The notes beneath the pieces are model-generated. The model was not told where the DNA came from and made no database searches. It saw only the letters and a list, made by a program, of their open reading frames with translations. DNA of 64,000 nucleotides from Prostheceraeus crozeri (Eukaryota; Platyhelminthes; Polycladida; Euryleptidae), in NCBI GenBank assembly GCA_907163375.1, contig CAJQUW010003080.1:62001-126000 (forward strand). Reading direction: 5' to 3'. The translations under genes and the position numbers were made by a program. Positions within the stretch are counted from its first letter, which is position 1; each line of letters opens with the position of its first letter. Of the stretch, positions 21,295 to 33,790 are shown piece by piece.

Positions 21295-22710
21295 GTTTAG
21301 TAGGACACAAACACTTCATCATATATTTGCAGGATGAGAAAGGAATTCTAATGTTGATTGAATAACTTCATTGCCTAAGGAACTATAGAAACAGTTTTGA
21401 CCACGCAAAAATTGGTTTTGACAATTGGCACTTAAACAAAGATTTAATGCGTGTTTTTAAACATTAATTTTAGTTCGGTCACCATGCCTAGCTTGAAACA
21501 GAGATTTTATAGTGATGTGACCGCTCGTATGAACACAATCTGACGCAATATGACACAATCTTATTTGATAATGGCATAGAATTGAACAATGTGCAGTTGC
21601 CTGTATGATGGACTGTCATAGCGCAATTCTGGGCAGAGAACTGGAACAATTTTTGAAGCTCTGCAGAAGAAAGGTAAAGACGGTAACCGCATGCAAGAAC
21701 CACTGTTTATATGCACTGATATAAATGCAAAGAACCGCGATGTCTTGTTGGAAGAACTATTTCTGTATATCAGATAAATTCATCTTCCAGATTACTTGCA
21801 GATGATCTCAACAAAAGTTAATTGCAGCTTTCACACGTTTCCCGCGAGTTTATTTTATTGACTTTATGAAGCAGTGAGATAAGGAGCTTATATACGTGTA
21901 GGTCATATGCATCTAAATAGCACATATCGCTAAAATCGATCAATTTGCAGTTATTTCTTTCTTTAGATAATCAAAGTTGATTTCGATAATAAGTGTACCT
22001 GATTGTTGTCCATTTGTTTTTCAATCAATTAGAATGAATTACTGATAGCAAATACATTTTATTATTTAATTATTTGACATATTGAATAAATACGACTAAT
22101 TTTGAGTTTATTATGACAGCATTAAATTGCCGATAGAAGAATAAAGAAGTGTTTTTCAGTGAATTTGCTGCATCAAGTGATTTAAAAGATTCTGTTTCTC
22201 TTGACCGCTAGTGATTTGATTTGCTTTTGTATTTAAGGTTGCTTTCCTTTTACTTCACATCTGTAGACAGGTAATGATGGAAGTATTTTAAAACATGTCT
22301 GACTCAAAGCAGCTGTTTTTGTTTTCATTCAGTTGAACATGGCGAAATTATGTCTGCATATATCCATGACCTGATGTGTTCTATACTTCCTCGTCAAATT
22401 TGAACTTATCCTGGATAACATTTCTTCTCTTACATTGGTTTGATACTCAGTAACGCTACGTCTGCCTCAACGTATTTTTGTTGCAATATATAGTTGACAG
22501 ACGGTTTAGTTTTCTTGATTGACTTCTCTTCATTTCACAGACTGACTGTTTCAAAAGTCAGCATGCTTCTTTACCTTTCGGTGCAGATCACAAGCGTTAA
22601 TTCCTTCTTCTGCAGAGTTCGAGCTTCAGAGGTAAAAGTTGCATCATTAGTAGGTGGCTAGAATACTGGTAGCGAGATTAGTCGTCTTATATCTACGAAT
22701 GCCGTCATTC
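21295..22710. other. Intronic, no recognisable feature
   Basis: AT-rich. Only short frames, and no repeat-family match. Confidence 0.35.
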
Positions 22711-22717
22711 AGGAGTT

Positions 22718-22890
22718 GGGAGGATAGCTCAGTTGGTAAAGGATCGCTCTTAAGTATGGAAGTGCAGCAGGTCGAGGGTTCCAGTCCGCTTGGGGAGGTA
22801 TAACAGCTGGAGCCTACTAACCCTGACCTGGTGAGAGTTCCGTGTATGAACTGTAAAGGTTGTCCCTCTGCTGATCCGCTGTTATGGTTT
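22718..22890 (+). repeat. SINE2 copy, tRNA-derived
   Basis: A box TAGCTCAGTTGG at 22725-22736 and B box GGTTCCAGTCC at 22777-22787. These are followed by a tail with ACTAACCCTGACCTGGTGAG, shared with the copy at 54571. The tRNA-like head plus shared non-tRNA tail marks a SINE rather than a functional tRNA gene; no acceptor stem closes. Confidence 0.75.
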
Positions 22891-22894
22891 CATG

Positions 22895-24300
22895 GTTGAA
22901 TCGGAAGAGGTTAATGAGGTAAAAAATCTATACTTCTGTGTCCTTTGTAAGATTTGCAATTCATCCGCTCAAGCTCTATCGGGTGTTGAACCAAGCGGAC
23001 AATTGGCCAGGATACAAGCGCATATTACAGATAGCTTTTCACATTTTCGCTGGACCGTCTTGTTGGAATTAATTGATTTTCGTTGGAAATCAATCTTTTT
23101 ATTCACATTTTGTGAACAGGAACGGTTTTGTGAACGGTTTTAATTATGTAATCAAACTTTCAGCAAGCTGTTTCGGGAATATTTATGTCGCGCAGCTGTG
23201 GTATTAGAATCTTTTAAGCCTCAATTTACTGTGACACTTTCTTTGTAGTCACATACGCCAAGGATATTAAACATGGAGTAGGAGTAACTATTCTTCGTAT
23301 TACTTTTGAACTGCTGATAGCGTTCCTAGATATGCTCATGTAATTTTTCTATTAATTTTAACATGTGTTTTATCAGTCTTGAAAATAATACATATTACTG
23401 CAGTTGTGATCTATATCTCTTCTCAGTACCATATATTGCTTCGTCACTGTATCGCAGAGATTTCCGTAACTTATTACAGTCTACTACACCTGATGCCTAA
23501 TCCTGACCAATGTGATGCATATCAAACCTGGATATATCTCATGTTGAAGTCAGTTGTATTTATTATAAGAAAGCATGAATTGGAAGAAACGGATTTCTCT
23601 GTATTCACAGTCATCGTTGTCTCAAAACGATAAGTGTATCCGATTCTTTTCATTAAGGCCTGAAGACGCTACACAGTGTGTGTGCAAAAGTGCTCCCTAG
23701 ACTTTAGTGTTGATGTACTGTACAAATTGAACAGGGTCTCCTAACTATTGCGATTTCAATCAGCGGAGGGAATGTACTGGTCTCCGCATGGGGAGAGGAC
23801 GTTAACGAGGACGTTTCGCTAATAGTACCACGACTATGGATTTTTAAGATCCTTCTAATCACAAGCGAAGACTCATCGGTCGATCACGACAAATTTGGAT
23901 CTCTCGAATCTGCAGATAATACATGTATACGCAGACTGCTTTAAAACCCTGTGGATGAAGCATGTGGAGCAACTTATCTTCTTCCGATTTGTCCCTTCCG
24001 GAATCATTATAGCCACAGAATAAGACAACCTGCTCCTTCTGTGATTACAGCGGATGTTTCACTCCCCTCCGTCTGTTCCCCGGCACCGATGGTATCATCC
24101 TCCATGCGTTTTGGAACCTTCTGTTCGAGATTACTCTCTCCCGCCTTCTGAAAATTTACGTGTTCAATCCCTCGTTTTGTGCCTTCGTCCTTTATTCTCA
24201 GCTGATGGTCATTCTATCTCAGTCTCGCCTCTTGTACCTTGTCAACAATCCTCCTGACAAACGCAATCTACAACTTCATCCTTCAAGTTGCAATGCATTC
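22895..24300. other. Intronic, no recognisable feature
   Basis: At 24015 the run CACAGAATAAGACAACCTGC resembles a family-A left end of the divergent subfamily but the match stops after about 25 bases. Open frames here have no motifs. Confidence 0.3.
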
Positions 24301-24307
24301 TTCTAGA

Positions 24308-24460
24308 CAGGACCGCTGAGTTGTGGGGCGCGCTTCGATGTGGAATTGTGGAGGCTCAGGGTTAGAGTCTGTCTACCTCGCGAGAGGTGCTGTCTCTCTC
24401 ACTGCTCTCACTAGAGATTACTCCATAACTCTGTAAGGTGCCAGTTTCTTACCTCAACAA
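24308..24460 (+). repeat. Possible tRNA-derived SINE
   Basis: Shows an A-box-like GCTGAGTTGTGGGGCGCGC and a B-box-like CAGGGTTAGAGTCTG at tRNA-like spacing. There is no second copy in the window, so confidence is low. Confidence 0.35.
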
Positions 24461-24469
24461 TGCGGAAAC

Positions 24470-25300
24470 ATCTTAACCACCAGACGATCATGAGAGCACT
24501 GACTAGGTTGCCATTGAGTGTTTTCCTATTACTCCTACCTTCAATCTCATGTCACACAAGACAATGCCTTCTGCTATCCACCTGTTCTTCTCTGCCAGTA
24601 CTCGTTTCCTCACCTCACACCCACATTCTCCGTCTCTCCATCGTAGATCCTATATGCCTAGATCATTATATTTCCTCCTAGTTCTTTTGTCTCACAACTT
24701 GGATGTACAGATTCACCAGAATCGTAGAAAAAACTCCTTCTTTTTCAATCGAAAAGTTAGGTTAGCATGCATACCATCCAAAGCTTAAATATTTCTTGAA
24801 TTCGTGGAATTTGACAATCTCTTTAACTGAGTTGATGAATTTGATACAGCCTCACTCTGAACATGTCTTAATCACTTGTCCTATAGGCATGCGACTGTTT
24901 TCGCTGTTTGTCATAATTAAATTAAAAGTTTTGGGAAATCAAGTAAAGTTGTAGCATTATTATCAAACCGCTAAATATATTTCGACTACAAAAAAAACCA
25001 TAGTTATTACAGTCATTATAAAATTGGAAAATTCGTTTATATGTTACTATTAATCATTTAATGTATATTTTGAATCATCTATGTATTAAGTCAAAATGTG
25101 AAACATTTTAGCTAATTTTCCAATTTTATAGTGTTCATTTCAATCACCAATAGACTTCCACATATATATGACGTCTTCGCATTTAAAAAATTTCTTTGAC
25201 TTTTGGCTGGTGTTGGTCTGTGGTCATAAGATATCTGGTCGATGATGATTGGATTTCATAAAGTTGAATTTCCTTCCTTGCGATTGTATAAGTCTTATTG
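24470..25300. other. Intronic, no recognisable feature
   Basis: Overlapping 73- and 79-codon frames (24460-24788) have no motif. The rest is AT-rich. Confidence 0.3.
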
Positions 25301-25309
25301 AAAAAAAGT

Positions 25310-25488
25310 GAATAAATGATGGTTTAACTTCACTACTCCCCTTACTGGTAGCTTGGACGGTGCTGACACAGTCAGACTTTTCTGAAGCATCCTGACGACT
25401 TTTAGTGACACTTTCGGGGCTCGACCTCGACCAAAAAGTCGACTGGCCAAGCACTTAACCACAATGCCACGGAGACCACTTTTCCACT
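25310..25488 (-). repeat. SINE1 copy, tRNA-derived
   Basis: Read on the minus strand it begins GTGGTCTCCGTGGCATTGTG (A box TGGCATTGTGG). The B box GTCGAGCCCCG follows, then the family tail GTCTGACTGTGTCAGCACC. Other copies are at 33791, 40135 (minus) and 43059. Confidence 0.8.
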
Positions 25489-25499
25489 TGCTTATTGGA

Positions 25500-25900
25500 T
25501 TGTTCTTGAAAATGATTTTTTGAAGCGGATTTTTTATAGTCGAAATAATTGAATTGTCCGATAATAAGATTAGAACTGTATTTGGCTTCCCCAAGGTTTT
25601 AATTTAATTGTCCTATAGGATAAGATAATGAAATAATAATCACAGGCAGAAACGTGCAAAGCTTTCTAGCTAAAACTATTGATTGTGTTCAACTTCAACG
25701 GTTCCTTTATATTTTGACTGTGAGTGTTCATGCTGATGTGTTCTACATGTTTGTCTTGTTTCAATTGCCCACTCTGCATTGGGAATTCTTCCTGCTGCCA
25801 TGATGAACAAATTCATTTTTAAAGAATGAATAAGTGGAATAGAAATTGATGAAACAGGATGCGGTCATTCTGTCGTATTTATGCAACTAATAGGCAGAGT
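25500..25900. other. Intronic, no recognisable feature
   Basis: Nothing supportable seen. Confidence 0.35.
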
Positions 25901-26314
25901 TGACCATAAAAAACGGACCACCTAAATTGTATCAAAATTCAATCGATTCTTCTATCTTTCAATCGCATTTTACATTGATAAGCTATACACCATTGAAGAG
26001 CTTATATTCTCAGCTTTTCAATGAGTCATTATACATTTGTATCCGTCATTGTTTGAGGTGGACAGAGGTCAAAATGTGAAAATCGCCAATTTTAGAAATC
26101 TCAAATTTTCAATGTGAAAACATGTTAGCAAACACAAGGTGAAATGGCTTTCTCTGAGCATTCCTTTGATTCATTGTTCGTCGAAATCGGTTTACTTTTA
26201 GAGACGTTATGATGTCCCAAATGCATTGCATAATTTTGTTTCTGTTGATTGTTGAAAAGTTGTTCTTCTGTCGTTAACAACAAGGTCATTTCTGGCTTTC
26301 AATATCTACCTACA

Positions 26315-27945
26315 CTCAGCAGCAATGAAAATCGAACGCCAGAAATTCGCGCCTCTCATCTGTTGTCAAGATTACATCAAAGGATGTCAAAACGATAATT
26401 GATGGTTATGGCTAATATCATTTTATTATTTTTCTTCAAATTGCAAAAATGTTTTGAAACATTATGCAATTCAGTGGTCTACAGATTATTAAGTTACTTA
26501 AAACGTTAACACAAGTACAGCTGAAAATTAAAGCATTATTCTCAAAAAACAATTTAGTTCCAGATATTCGAATTTATTATTGAGAGAAAGGAAAAACTGC
26601 ATTTAATAGCGTGCATGGCCACCACGGGCCAACAGAAGGCTGCTCACACGACGTGGCATTCTCAAAATCAGTCTCCGAATGTAGTATTGAGGCATTTCAC
26701 TCCAGCAAGTCGTCAGGGCCTGTCTCAGGTAGCTCCAGAGGTGCTCAACTGGATTTATATCAGCGAGCGGGGAGGCCACCTAAAAGTCCGAATCCTCAAC
26801 TCATCCTTCAACTGGAGAAATGCTGCCCGATGAGTAGGTACGTTGTCATCCTGTAGGACGGAATTGTCTGTCCCATTGAGTTCATTCTCCATAAATGGCC
26901 GAATTTGGGTGTGGAGCAGATCTTCGTACGTTGCTGCGGTCACATTTTGGTCCAGGAACACCAACTGTGTTTGACGGTGTAGGAAGATACCGGCCCACAC
27001 ATGTAAAGATGGGCCTTGTCCATCTGCAGCTTGTACATGCTGTGGTGGAAGCTCCTGACCCGGTGCTCGTCACACGTATACGACCATCAGCACGAATCAG
27101 TCGAAATCGGCTCTCGTCGGTAAAGAGGACCCCTTGGCCATTGCCGAAGACGCCAATGCACTCGCTACATTGCCCCGCGTTCTCGAGATGCCACAGGAGC
27201 TGGAGTGAGTCTAAGCTTCTTTCGCATCCTTCGACAAATGAGTCTGCCCTCCTTTATCCTTCGTCTGATGGTCGATGCACAGAGAATATGGCCTCGAAAG
27301 TTCTTCTCCCTCAACGTCAGACGCAGGAGTGGTGCTGGCACTGTGGGATTGCTTCGCACCATCCGTGGGAGACGTCTGTTTGCCGGATAGTCGTGTGCCG
27401 GCGGTTGAGACCTTCGGAGGCATGTTTGACTGTCCCAGTCAAACGGGTCTTCTGCCAAAGACTATCGATGGCGTTTTCTTCCTCAGTTTTCTTGGGCTGG
27501 GATGCCCAAGAGACCTCCCAGCCTTTAGCATTCCAACAGCTTGCCATCGCTCGCTCTTCGTCTTTCGTTTGTCGCGGCATCTTCAAGAAGTGCAGCCTTT
27601 GATACTATGGGGTCTTACTTTAAATACCGACATTGAGATCATCTCATGAAGACATGACTTTCCTTTCTTTATTTTAGTAGAATTATCGACCATTTCAGCT
27701 CTGATCACTTATCATTTCTTTATATTTGTTATCCACATCCTGTTGTTTGATGTGCTGCTTTGTAATACTGCTTTATCGCCTATATTGTTATCATCGTTTT
27801 GACATCCTTTGATGTAATCTTGACAGCAGATACTGCAGCGTGAGTGAATAGTGATCAAATCGATGAATTACTGCGGTGTCAGTGAGAATGAGAGACGCGA
27901 ATTTCTGGCGTTCGATTGTCACTGCCGCTGAGTGTGCGGTGTCTA
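26315..27945 (-). mobile_element. Tc1-type element (inner), nested
   Basis: Inverted repeats lie at about 26315-26400 and 27795-27945. Both contain CGAACGCCAGAAATTCGCG and TCAAGATTACATCAAAGGAT; the right copy has about 60 extra bases between these blocks. They bracket a minus-strand Tc1-type transposase remnant. Exact termini and the TA duplication could not be fixed, so the bounds are approximate. Confidence 0.6.
26603..27580 (-). pseudogene. Tc1-type transposase pseudogene (inner element)
   Basis: This transposase would bind the element ends and catalyse cut-and-paste into TA. Reading from 27580 it starts MPRQTKDEERAMA. After a frame shift it shows HDYPANRRLPRMVR and ASTIRRRIKEGRL (the bipartite DNA-binding region), then RLTPAPVASRERG. 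The catalytic part shows MWAGIFLHRQTQLV, NVTAATYEDLLHTQIRPFM and LQDDNVPTHRAAF, then WPPRSL continuing, after a further shift, into a degraded DINPVEHLW and ending ARGGHARY at a TAA. Several frameshifts make it non-functional. A 235-codon frame on the opposite strand (26895-27602) is only its shadow. Confidence 0.85.
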
Positions 27946-28244
27946 GACGTCTGCATAGGGAGATCAAAGTGTTCACACAGTTAAGTTGTAAACAAAATTT
28001 CCATTCGGTTTTCAATTCATCTTATGTCATGATGACTGATTCGGAGCTTGTGAAAGTGCTTTTGTAGGGCAAAGCATCTCCTCTTGTGTCAGATGGAGTC
28101 CGAACGACTAGTTAGTCGGAAAGTAAACATCCTAAAGACCACTGACTACAGGTGGAAAACTAATTTTTTTCTCCCTCTCCAGAAAAGTTGGATCCGGTCG
28201 GAAAAGAATGACAAGTTTTCGAACAGATCGCATGATTATTCTTT

Positions 28245-28977
28245 TTGGTAGGAAACGATCCCGCTTTGTCTTCGGCCGAGTTGAGGAGTTCACTTCGAGA
28301 GCCGACGGTTTCTGCCATGACGGTGAGACGTCGCCTGAAAAGTGAGCACTTCAAAAGCCGCAAGAGACCATCAGGGATCGCCAACCACAAGATCTTGACT
28401 GAAGTGGGCAATGTAACTTGCCACTGGCATTCTCAATGGAATAGAGTTGTTTGGAGTGATGAAACTTCTGTCTGTCTCAGAGGTCGCGATGGCCGTTTGA
28501 GAGTCTGGATGAAGTCAAGTGATGCAATTTCTGATGACAGCTGCGATATGGATGAATGGCTCAACTGAACTCCATGTCCAAAGGAGGAATAACATGAATT
28601 CCGATGGATATGTGAATGTTTTTCAAAGGCACATTCTTCCATTAACCTCAATCGGGTGATGCTTCCTCCGACTGGATTTACATGAACGACAGTGCCACAT
28701 GTCACAGGAGTTGTGTAACTAATTCAATCAGAGCTCAAACCGGCATGCGAACTTTGATATGGCCCACTTGCTCACCAGACCTCAATCCAATTGAAAATGT
28801 CTGGAGTCTACTGAAGCACGGTGTAAGGCGATCAATTCTTCCTGGAGATGACTTGAAGCTTTGCTAAGGCAAGAGTGGGAGAGTTTAGATCAAGAAGTGA
28901 TCAACCGCCTGATCAAAAACATGCCTTCCCGGATTCAACAAGTGATTGAACTTTCTGCCGAGGCTGCAAAATATTAG
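28245..28977 (+). pseudogene. Tc1-type transposase pseudogene (outer element)
   Basis: The plus-strand reading shows PTVSAMTVRRRLKSEHFKSR (second DNA-binding helix), then NRVVWSDETSVCLRGRDGRL, which carries the first catalytic aspartate. After a deletion it reads MNSDGYVNVFQRHILPL and NDSATCH (second catalytic aspartate), then WPTCSPDLNPIENVWSLLKH. The last part, WESLDQEVINRLIKNMPSRI, runs to TAG at 28975-28977. Frame changes and a missing block between SDAI and ELHV show that it is dead. The amino terminus probably lay between 27950 and 28245 and is degraded. Confidence 0.85.
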
Positions 28978-29337
28978 TGACCACCAGCGAACGCACTATG
29001 GCCTCTTTAACGAGCCAGCTGGCTCTGCAGAGCCACTGAGCAACAAAGAAAATTTTATTTCAGCCTTTATTTTCATTTCTCTGCCAAATTTATATCTGAA
29101 ATTGAGAAAATTTTAGGTGGTCCATTTTCTATGATCTTATTTGTATTATATTTCACAGGATATTCAGAATCTATGATAATCCAAATTTTACAGCTGTTTA
29201 AAGTCATGAACTTCTAGATATGTAGAAGTCTATGTCCATGTCCCAGATATCTAGAAGTCCATGTCAAAAATCCACCACTATTTGTTATGGAATTGTAGAA
29301 ATCAGCGGTATTTCTTGAGATTTACATGTAGAATTTA

Positions 29338-31018
29338 GGGTCATTCCACACCAAAACGTCAAATTTCGGAAAAAGTGAGTGGCGAAAGTTATCAGATTTT
29401 CTTGAAATTCACATATTTTCATCATTTGGGCCTATCTAGATGAAATCCAAAATATTTCGGAAAAATTCTTTCGGGAAGATCACTTGCGTGGCCTTGACTT
29501 ATTCGAGTTTTTCTATTTTCAGAGAATTTATGAAAAATCATGTACATCTTTGACGGCCTACATCACCGATCTCACAGCGAAGTTGAGAAAAATTCTTCTT
29601 GGACTGCTTAATTGATACCCAACCATAGATGTTCCAAGCGGAATCCATCACTTTTTCGTTGCGAGAAAATTTCTGTGGGCCGTCAAAAAAATAAAAATTT
29701 TAGAAAACTTTTGAAAAAATCGAATTTTCAAACATTTCTTAAAAAATGCAAAAGCAATTTTACGGTCCCTTCTTCCACAGGCGACTACAAATACATCCAA
29801 ATTATTGGAAAAAATATTTAGAAAATCATCAGGGATCGGGAAAGTGGTTTTTGAATCTCAATTTATATGAATATTATTCAATTTTTGACATCTTTGACTC
29901 AGTCCTGACAATTTCTCGCAGCAGCAACGCCAATTCTGATAGGTCGAGTGTTTTACGCTTCACATGATCTATCTGAAACTGTAATCAAAAGTAACTTTTT
30001 CCAGCCAGAAGTATGATTTTTTTGAATTTGAAAATGTGGTAAAATTAGATCGTTTTTTGTGCTGCTACTATCAAATTTATAAGTAGTATGTGCTTTGTAA
30101 TTGGCAGATGCTATTCTTTTATTGTCGAATCGCGTTAATTCGAACTCGGATATCACAGCCTTGGTCACCCTCTCAATTTGTGTTATCAAAGGCATAGTAT
30201 ATTAAGACCCGTTTATTAGGCCCTCTAAGGTCTTAACATATTCACGGTCATAATTAAAGAGATTTGATTGCATCTCTAAACAGCTAAATGTTGAAACACG
30301 TTCCACATTTTCCTTTTATTGAAAGACAGTTAAATTTTCTAAATTTATTGACCGAATTGCCTAATTATCTATACAGGATGAATGAATCACAGACACAGAC
30401 CTGGGAATTGAATGGGAAAGACTTCCTGCTTTCATCAGCACGTGAAACTGGTAAACAGATCATAAGTGTTTGGGCAAGACGTTCGCGGATGCTATTAGAG
30501 TCGCGGCAATTATTCATTGATAAAAACGATCATAACTAGAAGCTCATAAGATAATCGGTAAACATTTACACAATTTCTACTTATATACCGCTAAGTAATC
30601 CCGTAGTACGCATGGTTTCTGATGCAAGCGTTTATTAAGTCTTTCCACAATTATAGTTTGATAAAATTGTATCCCAGTTATTTCATGTCTTTGCTGAGAG
30701 TAGGTGTGTATTAGCATCAGTTACTTCTTGGATCTCCCTGAATTAGCCGTCTCGATGAATACTTTTGGGCTTCAAATTTGATGAATAAATTTGAATTTTT
30801 TGCTGCAATGTGCTAGTCTCTCGCAATTTCCGCTCATAACGGACCATCCAAAAATTTCTGGGAATCCTTCACACACACGGAATCGAAGCTCCCGTGACTC
30901 AGTCTAAACCAACCAACGTACTTGAAAATTTGTAAATATTTTGTCATCATTTGAACATCATTTGGTCATCATTTTTTAAACGCCACAGGCCATTTGACGT
31001 TTTGGTGTGGAATGACCC
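29338..31018. mobile_element. 1.68-kb element with perfect 27-bp ends and TTTA duplication
   Basis: Begins GGGTCATTCCACACCAAAAC and ends with its exact inverse; the terminal repeat extends to 27 bp. The 4-mer TTTA lies on both sides (29334-29337, 31019-31022). Interior frames (for example 30288-30539) show no transposase motif. I do not recognise the superfamily with confidence. Confidence 0.8.
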
Positions 31019-31024
31019 TTTACT

Positions 31025-31990
31025 GTTTTTGATGATAAAAAAACTTTCTATGTGTTAATGTATTCCAATGAAGGAGTGCGATAAAGACTGTTGCAGTCTT
31101 TGGAATGCATAAACTTTATTATGGAAGCAATAATCATGGAGATGATTGCACTGTCAAGTATAGTGTCTTTGCTGTAATTGTAAAATGCACCAAAAGGAAT
31201 TTTGCTGCGCAATTTCTTCTTCCATTTATTTTTATTGTCAAGCATTCCAGCTTGGGAAGCTGTTATTTCATCTTTGAAAATTGGTTATTAAGTACATCTT
31301 ACTAATGACTATTTCAGGTGTTTGATGTATATTTTAAGTTAATGGGTCAACCCGCCATCACTACATTTCTCTTAATTGTAGTTAACACTCTTCACATCCT
31401 GACTTTCATAGATGATGGCTGATAAAAGGTTCTAGTTTGTTTATGTCATCCCATGGGTAAATTTTCATCACATCTCGCTTATCCGCCTCCTACACTTTTG
31501 CTACTTTTTAGTGTTCGCATTGTATTGATTCCGTGTGTGAATGAGTGCGTTGAAAATTTCCCAATGAGTTTCTCAATAGCGAATTGTGTTTTGGGAAAGT
31601 TGTAAATGGGTATTTATTCCTGGAGGAGAAATCTGATAATTGCTAATTTATTTGAAAAATAATCAAACCGAACGATTTCATAACTCAGATTTCAATTAAA
31701 AGGACAAGAAAATTAAAATTTTTCTTGCACTTTAGAAGAGTTAAACAAAGTCAACTTGATTTATTCTATACTGTCATCAAAAGTTCAAGACCATGCGATG
31801 ATCTTTCTTCATTTTCCGGTCCTTATTTTACAAATATTCTAATCTCAACCTTTAAAGCCTCCACGAGAAATGCTTCGGCCTATGGGGCATCATCAGTCTT
31901 AGTTAGGCAAAAACCAGCGACGTTGAAGCTAGAAAATGTGCCGGTCTAGCCAGCCGGAAAGTTGTAATAAGTTCGATGCCGCTTCCAGTA
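31025..31990. other. Intronic, no recognisable feature
   Basis: Short frames only (31105-31305, 31725-31949), no motif, no repeat-family match. Confidence 0.35.
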
Positions 31991-32002
31991 CTGCGCTGAT
32001 GG

Positions 32003-32760
32003 CACAGAATTAGATTGTTTAAGCGAGTCGCTTTGATAGAAGTGCAAACTGACTCAAAACGATGGCACATGCAGGAACTTACTGAGTGGGCGAAAAGAAA
32101 AATTTAATACCTTACAGAGATAGGAAAAATAGTCGTGCGTCGCTTGCGGATTGTTGTGAATTCCTTCAAAATGCTCCGATCGCCGCGATTCCTTCAGATT
32201 CGAAGAATTCAAATCATTTCGCAAAATTTTTCTCGATAATATTGGGACCTCCGATCATTTTTAAAAAAGTTAGCAGCCGCACGAAAAAACGTTTTTCTCT
32301 AAAGAACTTGATATCGTATGTGTCTCTTTGCTGTGTGATCCGGTTGATAACAGTCACTGAAATTTCGAACAATTTAGCGTTTTTATTGTTGAACCACAGA
32401 ATTAGACAGTTCGTCTTTTCTTCCGTTTGACTAGAAAGGAAGCATTGGAACATGCAACGTTAATGAAATGGCACAATCCGCTGACTAAATACCATAGCAA
32501 TCGAACAATGAGCAGCCAGTTCAACATTAAACACGCTAAATTGTGCGAAGTTTCAGTGACTGTTATCAACCGGATCACACAGCAAAGAGACACAGTCGAT
32601 GTCAAGTTCTACAGAGAAGTTTGTGAACTGTTTTTCGTGCGACTCGAAGTTTTTTAATTATGATCGGATGGTCAGCAGATTGTGCCATTTCATTAACGTT
32701 ACATATTCCAAGCTTCCTTTCAAGTCAAACAGAAGAAGAGACGACCTGTCTAATTCTGTG
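32003..32760 (-). mobile_element. Family A MITE with a second A copy inside it
   Basis: The outer copy runs from CACAGAATTAG at 32003 to AATTCTGTG at 32760. The flanking 8-mers GCTGATGG and ACTGGTGG agree at six of eight. At 32395 a second CACAGAATTAGAC begins and reads in the opposite orientation to about 32669. After that the outer copy resumes with AGCAGATTGTGCC. About 35 bases of the outer copy are missing at the junction. The result is a foldback structure with two like ends. Confidence 0.78.
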
Positions 32761-32769
32761 ACTGGTGGA

Positions 32770-33785
32770 TAGTTACTGTTGAACAGTCGTTTGCATTTTG
32801 TTATGATCGATTTAAATAAATCGAATTGAAGAGTTTCTTTGAATGACTTATGTTTGCAGTTTTCTTGTCAATTTCAAGTCTTAATCGGATGTGGATTTAT
32901 TTCACACTTAAAGATGAATTTCTACTCATTTGAGGATACAATGATCTGAAGAGAAGACAATGAATCAGATAAATGATAGATTTCTGTTCATCTCATAGTA
33001 AACTTCAATCTCACATGACAAGGCTCTTGAAAGGTGAATAAATAACTCAGCAGTTTGAAAACACTCTCAGTTTGACAGCTGCATTGAATAATCTTCTGGG
33101 AGCCGTAAATCATGGACACTTAAATTGCTGAGGCTGCTTTAACTTTTCCTGTTTTTTCCTGCTTTTAACTTGTTCCTTTCAAAGCTGTTAACGAACTATT
33201 AGCCTTTTACATATTCATCAGTAAAGTGTCTGTCGCCAATCGGCATATGTTGGCCAATCTATTAGCAGAGAGGAATAAATTGATTGAATGAAAATCGAAA
33301 GTTGAAAGTAATAAAAGTGATTAGACCAAAAAGGTATACTACTACAGTAGTAAAGGTACTAACAGTAAATATAATTAAATAGGTTTAAAAAATTATTGGA
33401 AAACTCTCTCCAATAAGAATGAATTGACAGATAAAAATAACTTCAATTGATTGTGATAAACGACCTCTGCTTCAATATTTTGTTGTTATTTTTCAACCTC
33501 CATCATCATTTACACCTTGCTTCAGCCCACTAAATTACATGGCCAACACTGAAATCCAAGATTCAAGTTGCTGTAACTGTATACCTGTGAACTGTAAACT
33601 CTGAAGAATGAGGTCACATTGAGCTCTTAGCATTAGCGACTTAGCTTTCGCAGGCCTTTGCTATTCTCGCTTTGTATTTCGCTTTCATAGTCATCATACA
33701 GTTTTCAACGTAGGTTTGTAACTCGATAAAGATCTGAAGGCCTATGAAGGCCTATAAGAATCTGAAGGAAACTATGGCCTAGTTT
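32770..33785. other. Intronic, no recognisable feature
   Basis: AT-rich with no open frame over 60 codons and no repeat-family match. Confidence 0.4.
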
Positions 33786-33790
33786 ATCTT

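Larger units (their letters stand above)
25909..29129 (+). mobile_element. Tc1-type element (outer), carrying a second Tc1-type element
   Basis: Flanked by TA at 25907-25908 and 29130-29131. The ends, read inward, are AAAAACGGACCACCTAAA and GAAAATGGACCACCTAAA. Total length is 3.2 kb. Removing the inner element (about 1.6 kb) leaves about 1.6 kb, the usual Tc1 size. Its own transposase remnant is at 28245-28977 on the plus strand. Confidence 0.82.

Noticed and set aside
22718-22800. Functional tRNA gene
   Set aside because: A and B boxes are present, but no closed acceptor stem was seen, and the unit shares a non-tRNA tail with the copy at 54571, as a SINE would.
26895-27602. 235-codon plus-strand open frame, the second longest in the window
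   Set aside because: It lies exactly antisense to the recognised inner Tc1-type transposase remnant and has no motif of its own.
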